Below, in pieces: positions 17,189 through 25,689 of a DNA stretch of 64,000 bases. The position numbers and the translations under genes were made by a program. Each line of letters begins with the position of its first letter. Positions within the stretch are counted from its first letter, which is position 1. Source of the DNA: Pseudalkalibacillus berkeleyi (GTDB taxonomy: Bacteria; Bacillota; Bacilli; Bacillales; Fictibacillaceae); the NCBI RefSeq assembly GCF_021608225.1, contig NZ_JAKIJS010000001.1:558001-622000 (forward strand), in the 5' to 3' direction. The notes beneath the pieces are model-generated. The model saw only the letters and a program-made list of their open reading frames with translations, did no database searches and was not told the origin of the DNA.

Positions 17189-18022
17189 TCATTCAAAAAG
17201 ATTCAAGTTACGCTTTTCTAAGAAATGAACAGCATTGAGTGCCACCACTTCGTCAATACCAAAAATTTGATAGACCTTACTAGCCCATTCATCACGATTC
17301 TTAAACCTTAATACTTCTTTCGTATTTTCGTTTTTTCGTGTGATCGTGTCGTTGTTTAAATAATAACAATACCTAGGTTTGAAGATGGTTGCACTGAGGC
17401 GGCGCATCACCTTATTTTCTGCAGTATCTAAATAGGATTGGCGTATGTCTTCTATAAAGTGTGATAAAGGTATCGCTTTCCAATCAATCTCCTTTTGGAC
17501 AAATGACCGACCTTCCGCATGGCGATCAATTTCATAAGTCCAATCAGAGCGTTTACGAATGTAGACTTCTTCTCCCATTTTCCTAAACTTCATCATGCCT
17601 TCTAAGGGGAGTTGGATCGGTTGAAATAAAGGACATCCATATCCAACATCTACATAATACAATCGGTTAGAGAAATTTACTTGGATGGCGATATGACCTT
17701 TACGAACACGCACAAGAGCGCAATCGTACCCAAGAGATTGCAGTAATCTTGAAAAATGAATGTTTAACGGATAGCACGTTCCTCCCCATCCTTGGTCTTC
17801 AAAACGGCTTAGAAACTCTTGTGTGCTAGGTAAATAGAATTTCCGGATGGGAAATTGCTGTACGTAGTGAAATTTGCTGAAATTTTCATAAGGAATCGTA
17901 TGTAAATGTGCCCGGATCAAGATTTTCAGAAATGATAGGTCAATATTCTGAAGTGGTGTTCGTAGTATTGCTAAATAACGTTCAATGACTTCATTGGGAA
18001 GTGGGTGTTGTATTGTCTTCAC
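17189..18022 (-). CDS. Arylamine N-acetyltransferase
   Basis: The 277-residue protein has the Cys-His-Asp triad of the family: C83 in GWGGTCYPLN, H110 in KGHIAIQV and D125 in VDVGYG. Acetyl-CoA first loads the cysteine and the acetyl group is then passed to an arylamine or hydrazine. The length agrees with bacterial NATs (about 250-280). Translation starts at GTG (18022), five bases after AAGGAGG. It is monocistronic. The natural substrate is unknown; detoxification is the usual suggestion. Confidence 0.9.
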   Translation of the reverse strand: MKTIQHPLPNEVIERYLAILRTPLQNIDLSFLKILIRAHLHTIPYENFSKFHYVQQFPIRKFYLPSTQEFLSRFEDQGWGGTCYPLNIHFSRLLQSLGYDCALVRVRKGHIAIQVNFSNRLYYVDVGYGCPLFQPIQLPLEGMMKFRKMGEEVYIRKRSDWTYEIDRHAEGRSFVQKEIDWKAIPLSHFIEDIRQSYLDTAENKVMRRLSATIFKPRYCYYLNNDTITRKNENTKEVLRFKNRDEWASKVYQIFGIDEVVALNAVHFLEKRNLNLFE

Positions 18023-18066
18023 GACAACCTCCTTATGTATTCATTCATGATGATCCATATCGTATT

Positions 18067-18096
18067 AAAAAAAACTGTTGATTGGCTCAACAGTTT
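18067..18096 (-). terminator. Terminator on the minus strand after the thioesterase-like remnant
   Basis: A perfect 9-bp stem (AAACTGTTG with CAACAGTTT) has a 7-base loop and, on the minus strand, is followed by eight T residues. Confidence 0.85.
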
Positions 18097-18101
18097 CCTC
18101 A

Positions 18102-18308
18102 CTATGCCGTTACCTTTGACTCTTTTTGAGAGAGTTCATAGAAAGATTTAACTGAAAAACCATCGTTGCCACTTTCGACAGCTGTTAGCGTAGGCTCATG
18201 ATTAGCAATCACTTCTCCAGTATACGCGATAATCTGTCTGCTATCTTTAATTTTCTGAACAAAGGTAGCTCTAACAAGCAATTTCCTTGTTAGAAAAGTT
18301 ACTGACAA
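18102..18308 (-). pseudogene. Remnant of a hotdog-fold thioesterase gene
   Basis: About 60 residues look like the C-terminal half of a PaaI-type thioesterase: SVTFL, LLVRATFVQKIKDSRQIIAYTGEVIA-like strands and a final AVES turn. The N-terminal half with the conserved hotdog helix is missing. The sequence upstream on the minus strand (18310-18480) shows no frame that could supply it. The only in-frame start is a TTG one base after AGAGGA, which is too close to be efficient. The intact terminator downstream suggests a once-functional gene that lost its 5' half. Confidence 0.45.
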
Positions 18309-18512
18309 ATCCTCTATTCAGATCTCTATCCGTAATCGATATAATCCATTACTTCTAGAATAACGGTTTTAATCCTCCATTGTCTATGGATTTAGAAATA
18401 GATTGCATCAATATAATCATTGTTTGTTAAAGGAAGAGGATGAAAATTTATCCAAAATAAGATTTCATCAGCTATAATAAAAGTAAATAATAATGACTAG
18501 TGGGGCGATGAC

Positions 18513-18632
18513 ATGTTTGAATACGTTTGTGAAGAATGCGAACGAATTGAATATTCGATTGAACTTGAACCGAAGAAAACATGTCCAGAATGTGAATACT
18601 ACATGGAAACGAAAGAAAGCGGGATAGAATAG
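18513..18632 (+). CDS. Small zinc-ribbon protein (39 residues)
   Basis: A 39-residue protein has two Cys pairs (CEEC near the start and CPEC 19 residues on), a minimal zinc ribbon. It is too short for most gene callers. GTGGGG lies seven bases before the ATG and an intrinsic terminator follows five bases after the stop codon, so it looks like a complete one-gene unit. A second frame shifted by one base is also open from an ATG at 18508 but shows no domain. The function is unknown. Similar small rubredoxin-like proteins are common in Bacillaceae. Confidence 0.6.
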   Translation: MFEYVCEECERIEYSIELEPKKTCPECEYYMETKESGIE

Positions 18633-18636
18633 ATGT

Positions 18637-18666
18637 TACAGCCTCATGATGGGCTGTATTTTTTTG
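18637..18666 (+). terminator. Terminator of the small zinc-ribbon gene
   Basis: TACAGCC pairs with GGGCTGTA around a 7-base loop, followed by seven T residues. Confidence 0.85.
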
Positions 18667-18759
18667 AATAAGTTTTGGTGTTTAGTGAACGAAAATGAAC
18701 ATAAATGATTGATTAATGATTTATTTTGATTTATTGTAGAGAACAAAGGTGGTGTGAAA

Positions 18760-19512
18760 GTGCTTACAACAAACCGACATCAAATCATACTAAACGTATT
18801 AAAAAAACAAAAGACAGCATCCATACATGAACTAGTTGACGTTACATCTGCTTCAATATCAACTATTCGTAGAGATTTAGAGCAATTGGAAAAAGATAAT
18901 CTACTAAAACGTATACACGGTGGTGCTGCACTCATCCAAAACCACCTTTATGAACCTATGCTTGAAGAAAAGCAAGAACTCAATGCATCAGCTAAAGAGC
19001 AAATTGGAAGAGCGGCAGCAGACCTCGTCAATGAAGGAGACTGTCTCTTCATAGATGCTGGTACCACAACAAAGCATATTCTTCCGCATTTACAAAATAA
19101 GAAGGTAGTCGTTGTTACAAACGCTTATTTATTTGTTGAAATGCTTATTAGACTAGAAATAGAAGTGCATTTAATTGGAGGAAGAGTTAAAGGGAAGACT
19201 GGTGCACTAATAGGTGTACAGGCTGAAGATAGCTTACAAAGCTTTCGTTTTGACAAGTGCTTCCTAGGCATGAACGGCATTCATACTAAACATGGTTATA
19301 CGACACCTGATCCGGAAGAAGCGAGGATTAAGCGGTTAGGACTTGAGTTATCAAAAGAATCCTATGTTTTAAGTGATGAATCAAAGTTCCAGGAAGTTTC
19401 TTTTTCAAAAGTAGCAGACATTAACCAAGCTTCTATACTTACTAATTTAAAAGAAGAATCGATTATAGACGATCTAAGTAGAATGACAACCGTAAAAGTG
19501 GTGAGTAAATGA
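18760..19512 (+). CDS. fruR: DeoR-family regulator of the fructose operon
   Basis: The 250-residue regulator has an N-terminal winged helix (RHQIILNVLKKQ, then SISTIRRDLEQLEK and the KRIHGGA DeoR signature). Its C-terminal sugar-phosphate sensor domain carries DAGTTT and SDESKF. It should repress the fru operon and respond to fructose 1-phosphate or a related sugar phosphate. I took GTG 18760, giving the usual ML-T-x-x-RH start, with AAAGGTGG seven bases upstream; GTG 18754 is the alternative. Its last four bases overlap the start of fruK (ATGA). AT-rich upstream DNA with two TGAAC direct repeats near 18687 and 18697 is a candidate operator. Confidence 0.9.
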   Translation: MLTTNRHQIILNVLKKQKTASIHELVDVTSASISTIRRDLEQLEKDNLLKRIHGGAALIQNHLYEPMLEEKQELNASAKEQIGRAAADLVNEGDCLFIDAGTTTKHILPHLQNKKVVVVTNAYLFVEMLIRLEIEVHLIGGRVKGKTGALIGVQAEDSLQSFRFDKCFLGMNGIHTKHGYTTPDPEEARIKRLGLELSKESYVLSDESKFQEVSFSKVADINQASILTNLKEESIIDDLSRMTTVKVVSK

Positions 19513-20420
19513 TATATACAGTGACAATCAACCCATCCTTGGATTATATCGTTAGCCTTGATGAACTCGATTTAGGTAAAGTCAATCGATCGGAGGAAAG
19601 CCATTCGTTCCCTGGAGGAAAGGGGATTAATGTCTCACGCGTATTGAAAAGACTTGGGCATAGCTCACGTTCACTAGGGTTTGTGGGAGGATATACGGGT
19701 GATTTTATAAAGAATGCACTGGAAAATGAAGAAATAGAAACGGAATTCATCGAATTAAAGGGTGACACCCGAATTAATGTAAAGGTCAGATCAAGTGAAG
19801 AGACGGAAATCAATGGACCTTCACCTCTTATTACAAGTGATGACCTCAATGATTTGAAAACAGTACTCAATTCTGTATCTGAAGAAGACATTGTCGTTTT
19901 TGCTGGGAGTTTACCACAATCATTAGAGCCATCATTATATAGAGATTTAATAGAACAGTTGCCAGCACAGACGAAGGTTATTGTGGATACGAAAGGTGTC
20001 CCATTAAGTCAGGCAATCATGGCAAAACCATTTCTAATCAAACCTAATCATCACGAACTTGGTGAGTTGTTTAATATTGAAATTAAAACTGTTGAGGAAG
20101 CCGCAAAATACGCTGGAAAATTAATAGATGCAGGGGCAAAAAATGTCCTCGTTTCAATGGCGGGACAGGGTGCACTATTTGTTAATAACACGGGGAGCTA
20201 TGCTTGTACCGTTCCTGAAGGAAACGTCGTCAATTCTGTAGGGGCTGGTGATTCAGTGGTAGCAGGCTTTATCTATAAATATATAAAAACCGGAAATGTA
20301 TTGGAGTCCTTTCAATATGGTGTTGCAGCAGGAAGTGCTTCTGCATTCTCCATAGATTTTTGTACGAAGGATCAGGTGGAACAATTATTACAGTCGATCA
20401 ATATACGCGAAGTCCATTAA
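19509..20420 (+). CDS. fruK: 1-phosphofructokinase
   Basis: The 303-residue PfkB-family kinase starts MIYTVTINPSLDY. It has the sugar-binding GGKGINVSRVL motif and the ATP/catalytic signature SVGAGDSVVAGF near residue 246, with the base aspartate in GAGD. It phosphorylates fructose 1-phosphate, the product of FruA, to fructose 1,6-bisphosphate. It lies between fruR and fruA with ATGA coupling upstream and 12 bases downstream. Confidence 0.95.
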   Translation: MIYTVTINPSLDYIVSLDELDLGKVNRSEESHSFPGGKGINVSRVLKRLGHSSRSLGFVGGYTGDFIKNALENEEIETEFIELKGDTRINVKVRSSEETEINGPSPLITSDDLNDLKTVLNSVSEEDIVVFAGSLPQSLEPSLYRDLIEQLPAQTKVIVDTKGVPLSQAIMAKPFLIKPNHHELGELFNIEIKTVEEAAKYAGKLIDAGAKNVLVSMAGQGALFVNNTGSYACTVPEGNVVNSVGAGDSVVAGFIYKYIKTGNVLESFQYGVAAGSASAFSIDFCTKDQVEQLLQSINIREVH

Positions 20421-20432
20421 GGGGGAATAAGG

Positions 20433-22301
20433 ATGAATATCTCTGATCTATTGACGAAAGACACCATTATTCTGCATTTAAAGTCGAACATAAAAGATCA
20501 TGTTATTGATGAACTTACAAATACATTAGACAAGTCTGGAAAAGTTAGTGATGTAAATATCTTTAAAGAGGCAATTCATGAACGTGAAAGCCAAAGCACG
20601 ACGGGTATAGGTGATGGGATTGCAATACCTCATGCGAAAAACAGCAGTGTAAAAGAACCGACAATCGTGTTTGGTCGTTCACTCTCAGGCGTGGATTATG
20701 AAGCATTGGATGGTCAGCCAAGTCATTTGTTTTTCATGATTGCAGTTCCGGAAGGAGCGAACAATGAGCACTTAGATGCATTATCTCGCCTGTCCACCTA
20801 TTTAATGGATCCAAAATTTAAAGAGAAGTTATTGAACTGTGAAACTGAAGATGAAGTCTTGGAAGCTTTTATATCAAAGGAGCAAGAGGAAGGTGATTTA
20901 GAAGCGGATGCTGGAAAGGAAAAAGAGCAGATCAAGCAAACAGCCGAGAGGAAGAAGATTGTAGCTGTAACGGCATGTCCGACAGGGATCGCACATACTT
21001 TCATGGCAGCTGATAGTCTGAAAGCAAAAGCAGAGGAATTGGGTTACGATATCAAAGTTCAAACAAACGGATCAGGGGGTGTAAAGAATCAATTAACGAA
21101 AGAAGATATCGAACGAGCTGAAGGTGTAATCGTAGCAGCAAGTACAAAAGTTGATCTTGAATCGTTTGTCGGTAAACCCTTACTTGAGGTTCCTGTAACC
21201 GATGGTATCCGTAACCCTGAACAGCTGTTGAATAAAGCGGCAAGAGGAGAAGCACCGATTTATGAAGGTAACACTTCTTCAGAACAATATGAACAACAAC
21301 AGGGCGGTACTTTAGGCTTTTATAAACATTTGATGAACGGTGTATCCCATATGCTACCACTTGTAGTAGGCGGGGGCATTTTGATTGCGCTTTCTTTCTT
21401 AATTGATATTGACGGAAAGCATCCTATTGCCGAGCTGTTCATGACGATTGGAGGCAGTAACGCCTTCTTCCTACTCGTCCCGATTCTTTCGGGATTTATC
21501 GCCTATAGTATCGCCGATCGACCAGGGCTGGCTCCAGGATTAGTTGGTGGATTAATGGCGGCAAATGGTGAAGCTGGTTTTCTTGGAGGACTCATTTCTG
21601 GCTTCTTAGCAGGTTATATTGTCTTAGCATTGAAAAAAGGTTTTCGTAAGCTGCCTCAGTCTATAGACGGATTAAAGCAAGTACTGATTTATCCGCTGTT
21701 CGGCATATTAATTACAGGTGTACTTATGTCATTAATTGTAGGTCCAGTGGGAGGTTTCAATGATTGGTTAAAGGATATATTGAGTAACCTTGGATCTGGG
21801 AATGCGATGCTACTCGGTCTCATTATTGGTGGTATGATGGCAGTTGATATGGGTGGTCCAGTAAACAAAGCGGCTTATACATTTGGACTAGCTTTAGTCG
21901 AAGCGGGAAACTATGAGCCAATGGCAGCGATTATGGCTGCTGGGATGGTTCCTCCTTTAGGGCTTGCAATCGCGACGACACTGTTTAAAAATCGCTTCAA
22001 CAAGCAAGAGAGAGAAGCGGGTAAAACGGCATATGTGCTAGGGGCATCGTTCATAACAGAAGGAGCAATCCCTTTTGCCGCAGCAGACCCAATTCGTGTC
22101 ATTTCAGCTTGCGTAGCAGGCGCTTCTTTAACTGGTGGATTGTCGATGTTATTTGGAAATGCTACACCGGCGCCTCATGGAGGGCTTTTCGTTATCATGA
22201 CAGTTAAGCAGCCATTCTTGTATCTGCTTGCCATTATTGCAGGTGCTCTCCTAACCGCAGTCTTAACAGGCGTGTTAAAAAAGTCCAAAGTAACAATATA
22301 A
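20433..22301 (+). CDS. fruA: Fructose PTS transporter EIIABC
   Basis: The 622-residue PTS protein holds all three functional domains. EIIA spans about residues 1-148 and has the phosphorylated H67 in IPHAKN. EIIB spans about residues 175-270 with C182 in TACPTGIAHTF. EIIC spans about residues 298-618, with around ten membrane helices. It takes up fructose and delivers fructose 1-phosphate to FruK. The gene order fruR-fruK-fruA is the standard Bacillus layout. A glutamate/lysine-rich linker separates A from B. Confidence 0.96.
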   Translation: MNISDLLTKDTIILHLKSNIKDHVIDELTNTLDKSGKVSDVNIFKEAIHERESQSTTGIGDGIAIPHAKNSSVKEPTIVFGRSLSGVDYEALDGQPSHLFFMIAVPEGANNEHLDALSRLSTYLMDPKFKEKLLNCETEDEVLEAFISKEQEEGDLEADAGKEKEQIKQTAERKKIVAVTACPTGIAHTFMAADSLKAKAEELGYDIKVQTNGSGGVKNQLTKEDIERAEGVIVAASTKVDLESFVGKPLLEVPVTDGIRNPEQLLNKAARGEAPIYEGNTSSEQYEQQQGGTLGFYKHLMNGVSHMLPLVVGGGILIALSFLIDIDGKHPIAELFMTIGGSNAFFLLVPILSGFIAYSIADRPGLAPGLVGGLMAANGEAGFLGGLISGFLAGYIVLALKKGFRKLPQSIDGLKQVLIYPLFGILITGVLMSLIVGPVGGFNDWLKDILSNLGSGNAMLLGLIIGGMMAVDMGGPVNKAAYTFGLALVEAGNYEPMAAIMAAGMVPPLGLAIATTLFKNRFNKQEREAGKTAYVLGASFITEGAIPFAAADPIRVISACVAGASLTGGLSMLFGNATPAPHGGLFVIMTVKQPFLYLLAIIAGALLTAVLTGVLKKSKVTI

Positions 22302-22307
22302 TGATCG

Positions 22308-22345
22308 GCCAGTCTTCGGTATCATTTTTACAGGAGGCTGGCACT
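22308..22345 (+). terminator. Weak terminator-like hairpin after fruA
   Basis: GCCAGTCT pairs with AGGCTGGC through one G-U pair across a loop of about 18 bases. The following tail is only moderately T-rich. Confidence 0.4.
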
Positions 22346-22421
22346 TTATTATTTTTATAGAGAATATTCGACAAAATCTCTATATATTTCCTGGGTAATC
22401 CGTTGCAAAAAATGACATATA

Positions 22422-22673
22422 CTATTCTTCTTCAGTAGGGAGCTCCAACCAGGAGAGAGCTTCTTTCACTAAGCTATTGAGCTTCTTATCAATGAATTCT
22501 TCTCCGTATTTTTCTTTCGCTTCTTCCAATTGAGTGAGAACTTGGTCATCTAACTTAATAATTGGTTTATCCTCTTCCAGTTCATTATAAAGCTCAATAA
22601 CTGAATCAAGTCCTTCAGATACACGATCGATTGCCCGACTCAATTCATTATATTCTCGTTTATCAGCCTTCAA
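22422..22673 (-). CDS. Hypothetical helical acidic protein
   Basis: The 83-residue protein is acidic and predicted to be all helical, with heptad-like spacing in the first 45 residues (YNELSRAIDRVSEGLDSVIEL). I chose TTG 22673, seven bases after GGAGGTG. Upstream extension to 22733 would run through the SASP terminator hairpin and gives an implausible N-terminus. It lies directly downstream of the SASP gene on the same strand but is separated from it by that terminator. The function is unknown. Confidence 0.6.
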   Translation of the reverse strand: MKADKREYNELSRAIDRVSEGLDSVIELYNELEEDKPIIKLDDQVLTQLEEAKEKYGEEFIDKKLNSLVKEALSWLELPTEEE

Positions 22674-22701
22674 GTCTAGACACCTCCAAAATGAAACTAT
22701 G

Positions 22702-22736
22702 AAAAAGAGGCTGACCATCTGACTACAGGTCAACCT
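22702..22736 (-). terminator. Terminator of the SASP gene
   Basis: On the minus strand, AGGTTGACC pairs with GGTCAGCCT (one G-U pair) around a 10-11-base loop, followed by TTTTT. Confidence 0.8.
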
Positions 22737-22758
22737 CCATCTTCCCGGGTATACTTAC

Positions 22759-22950
22759 TTATCTTCCGCCCATTTGTTGTTGAGCCATTTGAACAAGACG
22801 TTTAGTGATTTCTCCACCGACTGAACCGTTTGCACGTGATGTAGTATCTGGACCAAGTTGAACGCCAAGCTCAGAGCAAATTTCATATTTCATTTGATCG
22901 ATCGCAGCACTTGCATTTGGAACTACCATTTGATTTTTTTGTTGTGCCAT
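22759..22950 (-). CDS. Alpha/beta-type small acid-soluble spore protein
   Basis: The 63-residue protein has the family hallmarks: a germination-protease region ([17 protein letters not shown]) and the DNA-binding block [15 protein letters not shown]. Such proteins coat spore DNA and protect it from UV and heat, and are degraded by GPR at germination. The GPR site normally reads E-(I/F)-A-S/Q-E; here a cysteine replaces the alanine. AAAGGAGG lies nine bases before the ATG, and a sigma-G-like promoter is visible upstream, as expected for forespore expression. Confidence 0.95.
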   Translation of the reverse strand: MAQQKNQMVVPNASAAIDQMKYEICSELGVQLGPDTTSRANGSVGGEITKRLVQMAQQQMGGR

Positions 22951-23003
22951 GTAGATTGCCTCCTTTAATACATCTTATTAAAGGGAGATTTCCCTCTTAA
23001 ACT

Positions 23004-23033
23004 AAGTATTTTACAGAAGACAGAAATTATTCA
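23004..23033 (-). promoter_or_regulatory. Sigma-G-like promoter of the SASP gene
   Basis: On the minus strand, TGAATA (23033-23028) is followed after 17 bases by AATACTT (23010-23004). This is close to the sigma-G pattern (GNATA at -35, CATACTA-like at -10). It lies about 54 bases before the SASP start. Confidence 0.6.
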
Positions 23034-23045
23034 TAACGACGAAAA

Positions 23046-25076
23046 TTATTGATCTTCGAATCGTTTGACATCAACAAAACAGTTGAAAAATGTTGCGCCT
23101 CCACCTAAATCCGATAGTCCATCAGGTGTAAGATGATTGATAGAATATTGGTTATTATCATGGTCGTCCCACCACAGCCCCTGTGTAATAAGGAGGTTTT
23201 CTTTCACATCATCTGTAACGGCTGCTTTTATTTTTACACGACCTAAATCATTATATAGTTCAACTAAGTCACCCGTTTTAATCCTTTTCTTTTCAGCGTT
23301 GATGGGGTGAATATAAACGACTGCTCGTTCTAAAGCCTGTAAACTCGTTTGATTAGAAAATGTCGAATTTAAGAATTGATGGTTTGGTCCTGAAATAAGT
23401 TGAAGAGGATAAACACTCTCTTTTGTCTCATATGGTAGATTCTTCTCTCGACCTAACTGGTTAGCAGCAAAAGTTAATTCTATTTTTCCTGATGGTGATG
23501 GAATTTTATTAGGAAATGTATTTTCGGGTTCTAATTTAAGTTTCACCCATCCTTGATTCTTTAAATCCTCAAATGTTAACCCATTTAGATATGGACTTTC
23601 GGGATTGTCTAACGCATCCTTGATTAAATCTACTTCTGTATCTTGAAAACAATCTTCACTGAACCCCATGTATGCCGCTAACTCTTTAAATAGTGTGAAG
23701 TTGGACTTGCATTCACCAATAGGAGCGAGGGTTGGCTCATTTAATTGTACGTAAAGATGCCAGTAGGATTTATATAAATCTAGGTTTTCAAAATGACTAG
23801 TAGCAGGTAGGACAATGTCAGCATAACGACAAGAGTCTGTAAGAAATAGATCATGTACGACTGTAAAAAGGTCTTCACGCATTAATCCTTTGCGAACTAG
23901 ATTTTGATTCGGTGCCACCTGTGCAGGATTACTATTATAGATAAATAGTGCTTTGATCGGATCATCATTATTAAGTAGAGCTCTTCCGATTTGATTCATA
24001 TTGGTCGTCGAGACATTTGGAACGTTATGCAACTCTGGTCGTTGTAGTTTAGTTGTGTTCCATTCCGCATATCCTGCGTTTCCTTTTAATGCGCCACCGC
24101 CTATTTTACCCCATTGTCCAGTAAGTGCTGGAAGACTTGAAATAGACCTAGTAATAGATGCGCCATTGATTTGATGCTGCAATCCATTCCCTATTCTGAT
24201 GAAAGAAGGTGAGATTGTTCCGTACATTTCAGCTAATTCTCGTATTTCGGATTCGGTTAAACCGGTTTTTGCTGATACGTATTCAGGTGTGTAATCTTGT
24301 ACTCGTTTAGAGAGTTCCTCAAATCCTGTAGTGTATTGGTTTATAAAAGTAGAATCTGTCCATTGATGCGCGATGAGCAGGTGCATGATACCATTTGATA
24401 AAATATCATCTGTACCAGGTTTGATCTGGTAAAAGTGGTCTGCCCATTTGGCTGTTCTATTCCGATGTACATCTATGACAACAATCTTTGCTCCATTCTT
24501 ACGAGCCTCATTCGCATAAATCACTTGATGCAGGTTTGTACTAATCAGGTTACAGCCCCAGATGATGATTAACCTGGAGTTAACAGTATCTTCAGGGTCG
24601 ATTCCTACAGGTTTCCCCATCGTTAATTTATATCCCTCAGCACCTGCAGTGTTACATATCGTACGACCAAGCTTTCTCGCGCCTAGACGATTGAAGAAAC
24701 GTCGGTCCATGCCTTCGCTGTTAATAATCCCCATGTTCCCAAAGAAGCTATATGGCAAAATTGCATTTGTCGAATAATCTTGGATAATTGATTGAAATTG
24801 TTTTGTAATTTCCTTGTATGCTTCATCCCATGAGATGCGTTCGAAAGATAGGTTTCCTTTTTTACCCACACGTTTAAGAGGATAAAGGATGCGATCAGGA
24901 TGGTGCGTTCTCTCAGGCATTTTTCGAACCTTATGGCATATGACGCCTTTCGTTACAGGGTGATCAGGATTACCTGATACTTTCGTGATTTTTCCATTTT
25001 CCTTTTCGACGAGTAGACTGCATGTATCTGGACAATCGAGTGGACAAACGGAGCGATGAATCGTTTTTGTACTCAT
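23046..25076 (-). CDS. Molybdopterin-dependent oxidoreductase (YoaE-like)
   Basis: The 676-residue protein is a DMSO-reductase-family enzyme. Its N-terminal 4Fe-4S motif is C11-x3-C15-x3-C19-x27-C47. The Mo-bisMGD domains follow, with SLPALTGQWGKIGGGAL as the typical cofactor-binding segment. The C-terminal beta-barrel contains GDLVELYNDLGRVKIKA. There is no twin-arginine signal, so it is cytoplasmic. It resembles B. subtilis YoaE, a formate-dehydrogenase-like protein of unknown substrate. No electron-transfer subunit is nearby. ATG 25076 lies eight bases after AAGGAG. Confidence 0.88.
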   Translation of the reverse strand: MSTKTIHRSVCPLDCPDTCSLLVEKENGKITKVSGNPDHPVTKGVICHKVRKMPERTHHPDRILYPLKRVGKKGNLSFERISWDEAYKEITKQFQSIIQDYSTNAILPYSFFGNMGIINSEGMDRRFFNRLGARKLGRTICNTAGAEGYKLTMGKPVGIDPEDTVNSRLIIIWGCNLISTNLHQVIYANEARKNGAKIVVIDVHRNRTAKWADHFYQIKPGTDDILSNGIMHLLIAHQWTDSTFINQYTTGFEELSKRVQDYTPEYVSAKTGLTESEIRELAEMYGTISPSFIRIGNGLQHQINGASITRSISSLPALTGQWGKIGGGALKGNAGYAEWNTTKLQRPELHNVPNVSTTNMNQIGRALLNNDDPIKALFIYNSNPAQVAPNQNLVRKGLMREDLFTVVHDLFLTDSCRYADIVLPATSHFENLDLYKSYWHLYVQLNEPTLAPIGECKSNFTLFKELAAYMGFSEDCFQDTEVDLIKDALDNPESPYLNGLTFEDLKNQGWVKLKLEPENTFPNKIPSPSGKIELTFAANQLGREKNLPYETKESVYPLQLISGPNHQFLNSTFSNQTSLQALERAVVYIHPINAEKKRIKTGDLVELYNDLGRVKIKAAVTDDVKENLLITQGLWWDDHDNNQYSINHLTPDGLSDLGGGATFFNCFVDVKRFEDQ

Positions 25077-25248
25077 TGAAAAGGCTCCTTTCAATATGTA
25101 AACCTAATTTAGTTCAAGATTAACATTAATTTCGGAAAAAATTAATCCTTTTTCCTGAAGCTAAATAAAAATAAATAACTAAAATCAGCCCGGAGTTAGA
25201 ACTCTGAGCTACTTTCTTTTTTGGAAGAATAACTCTCTTTTTTACCTG

Positions 25249-25507
25249 AAGGACCTGTTACTGTCCGCCGTATCGTGATTGAGTACATCCCGCGGATAGA
25301 AAGGCCCTCTTACTGTCCGTCGTATCGTGATTGAGCACATCCCGCGGATAGAAAGGCCCTCTTACTGTCCGCCAAAATCGAGTTGAGCACATCCCGCGGA
25401 TAGAAAGGGCCACTTACTGTCCGTGGTATTGTGAGGAAGTACATCCCGCGGATAGAAAGGCCCTCTTACTGTCCGCCGTATCGTGATGGAGCACTTCCCG
25501 CGGATAG
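25249..25507. repeat. 52-bp tandem repeat array, five copies
   Basis: The marker CTGTCCG occurs at 25261, 25313, 25365, 25417 and 25469, exactly 52 bases apart. Each unit also carries CATCCCGCGGATAGAAAGG. GCGGATAG can pair with CTGTCCGC either upstream or downstream (one G-U), giving alternative hairpins. The array fills most of the 613-base gap between the oxidoreductase and the MFS gene. A further imperfect hairpin (AGCCCGGAGTT with AACTCTGAGCT) lies at 25188-25211. DNA after the array (25508-25689) is AT-rich and probably holds the MFS promoter. Confidence 0.9.
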
Positions 25508-25689
25508 AACCCTTTGGAATATAAGGTCACACCTTTACGTTTGGCATTCTCGCAAACATAGGGTAACTGTGAACAATTGCGTAATTTTAAGCAATAAAGG
25601 TGCATTCATCCATTTTCCGATTTATAATAAGGAAGGATATATTTAGAGCCCCGAAATAATTATTTTTCGGTTGAGAGGGGATAGAAAAG

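Noticed and set aside
22674-22733. 20-residue N-terminal extension of the small helical protein
   Set aside because: It would translate through the SASP terminator hairpin. GGAGGTG before TTG 22673 is the better start.
25249-25507. Array considered as a CRISPR locus
   Set aside because: The whole 52-bp unit repeats, with no unique spacers between conserved repeats, and there are no cas genes in the window.
25414-25646. Open frames on both strands inside and after the 52-bp array
   Set aside because: 52 is not a multiple of three, so the frame shifts between repeat units. The composition is unlike protein, and no ribosome sites are present.
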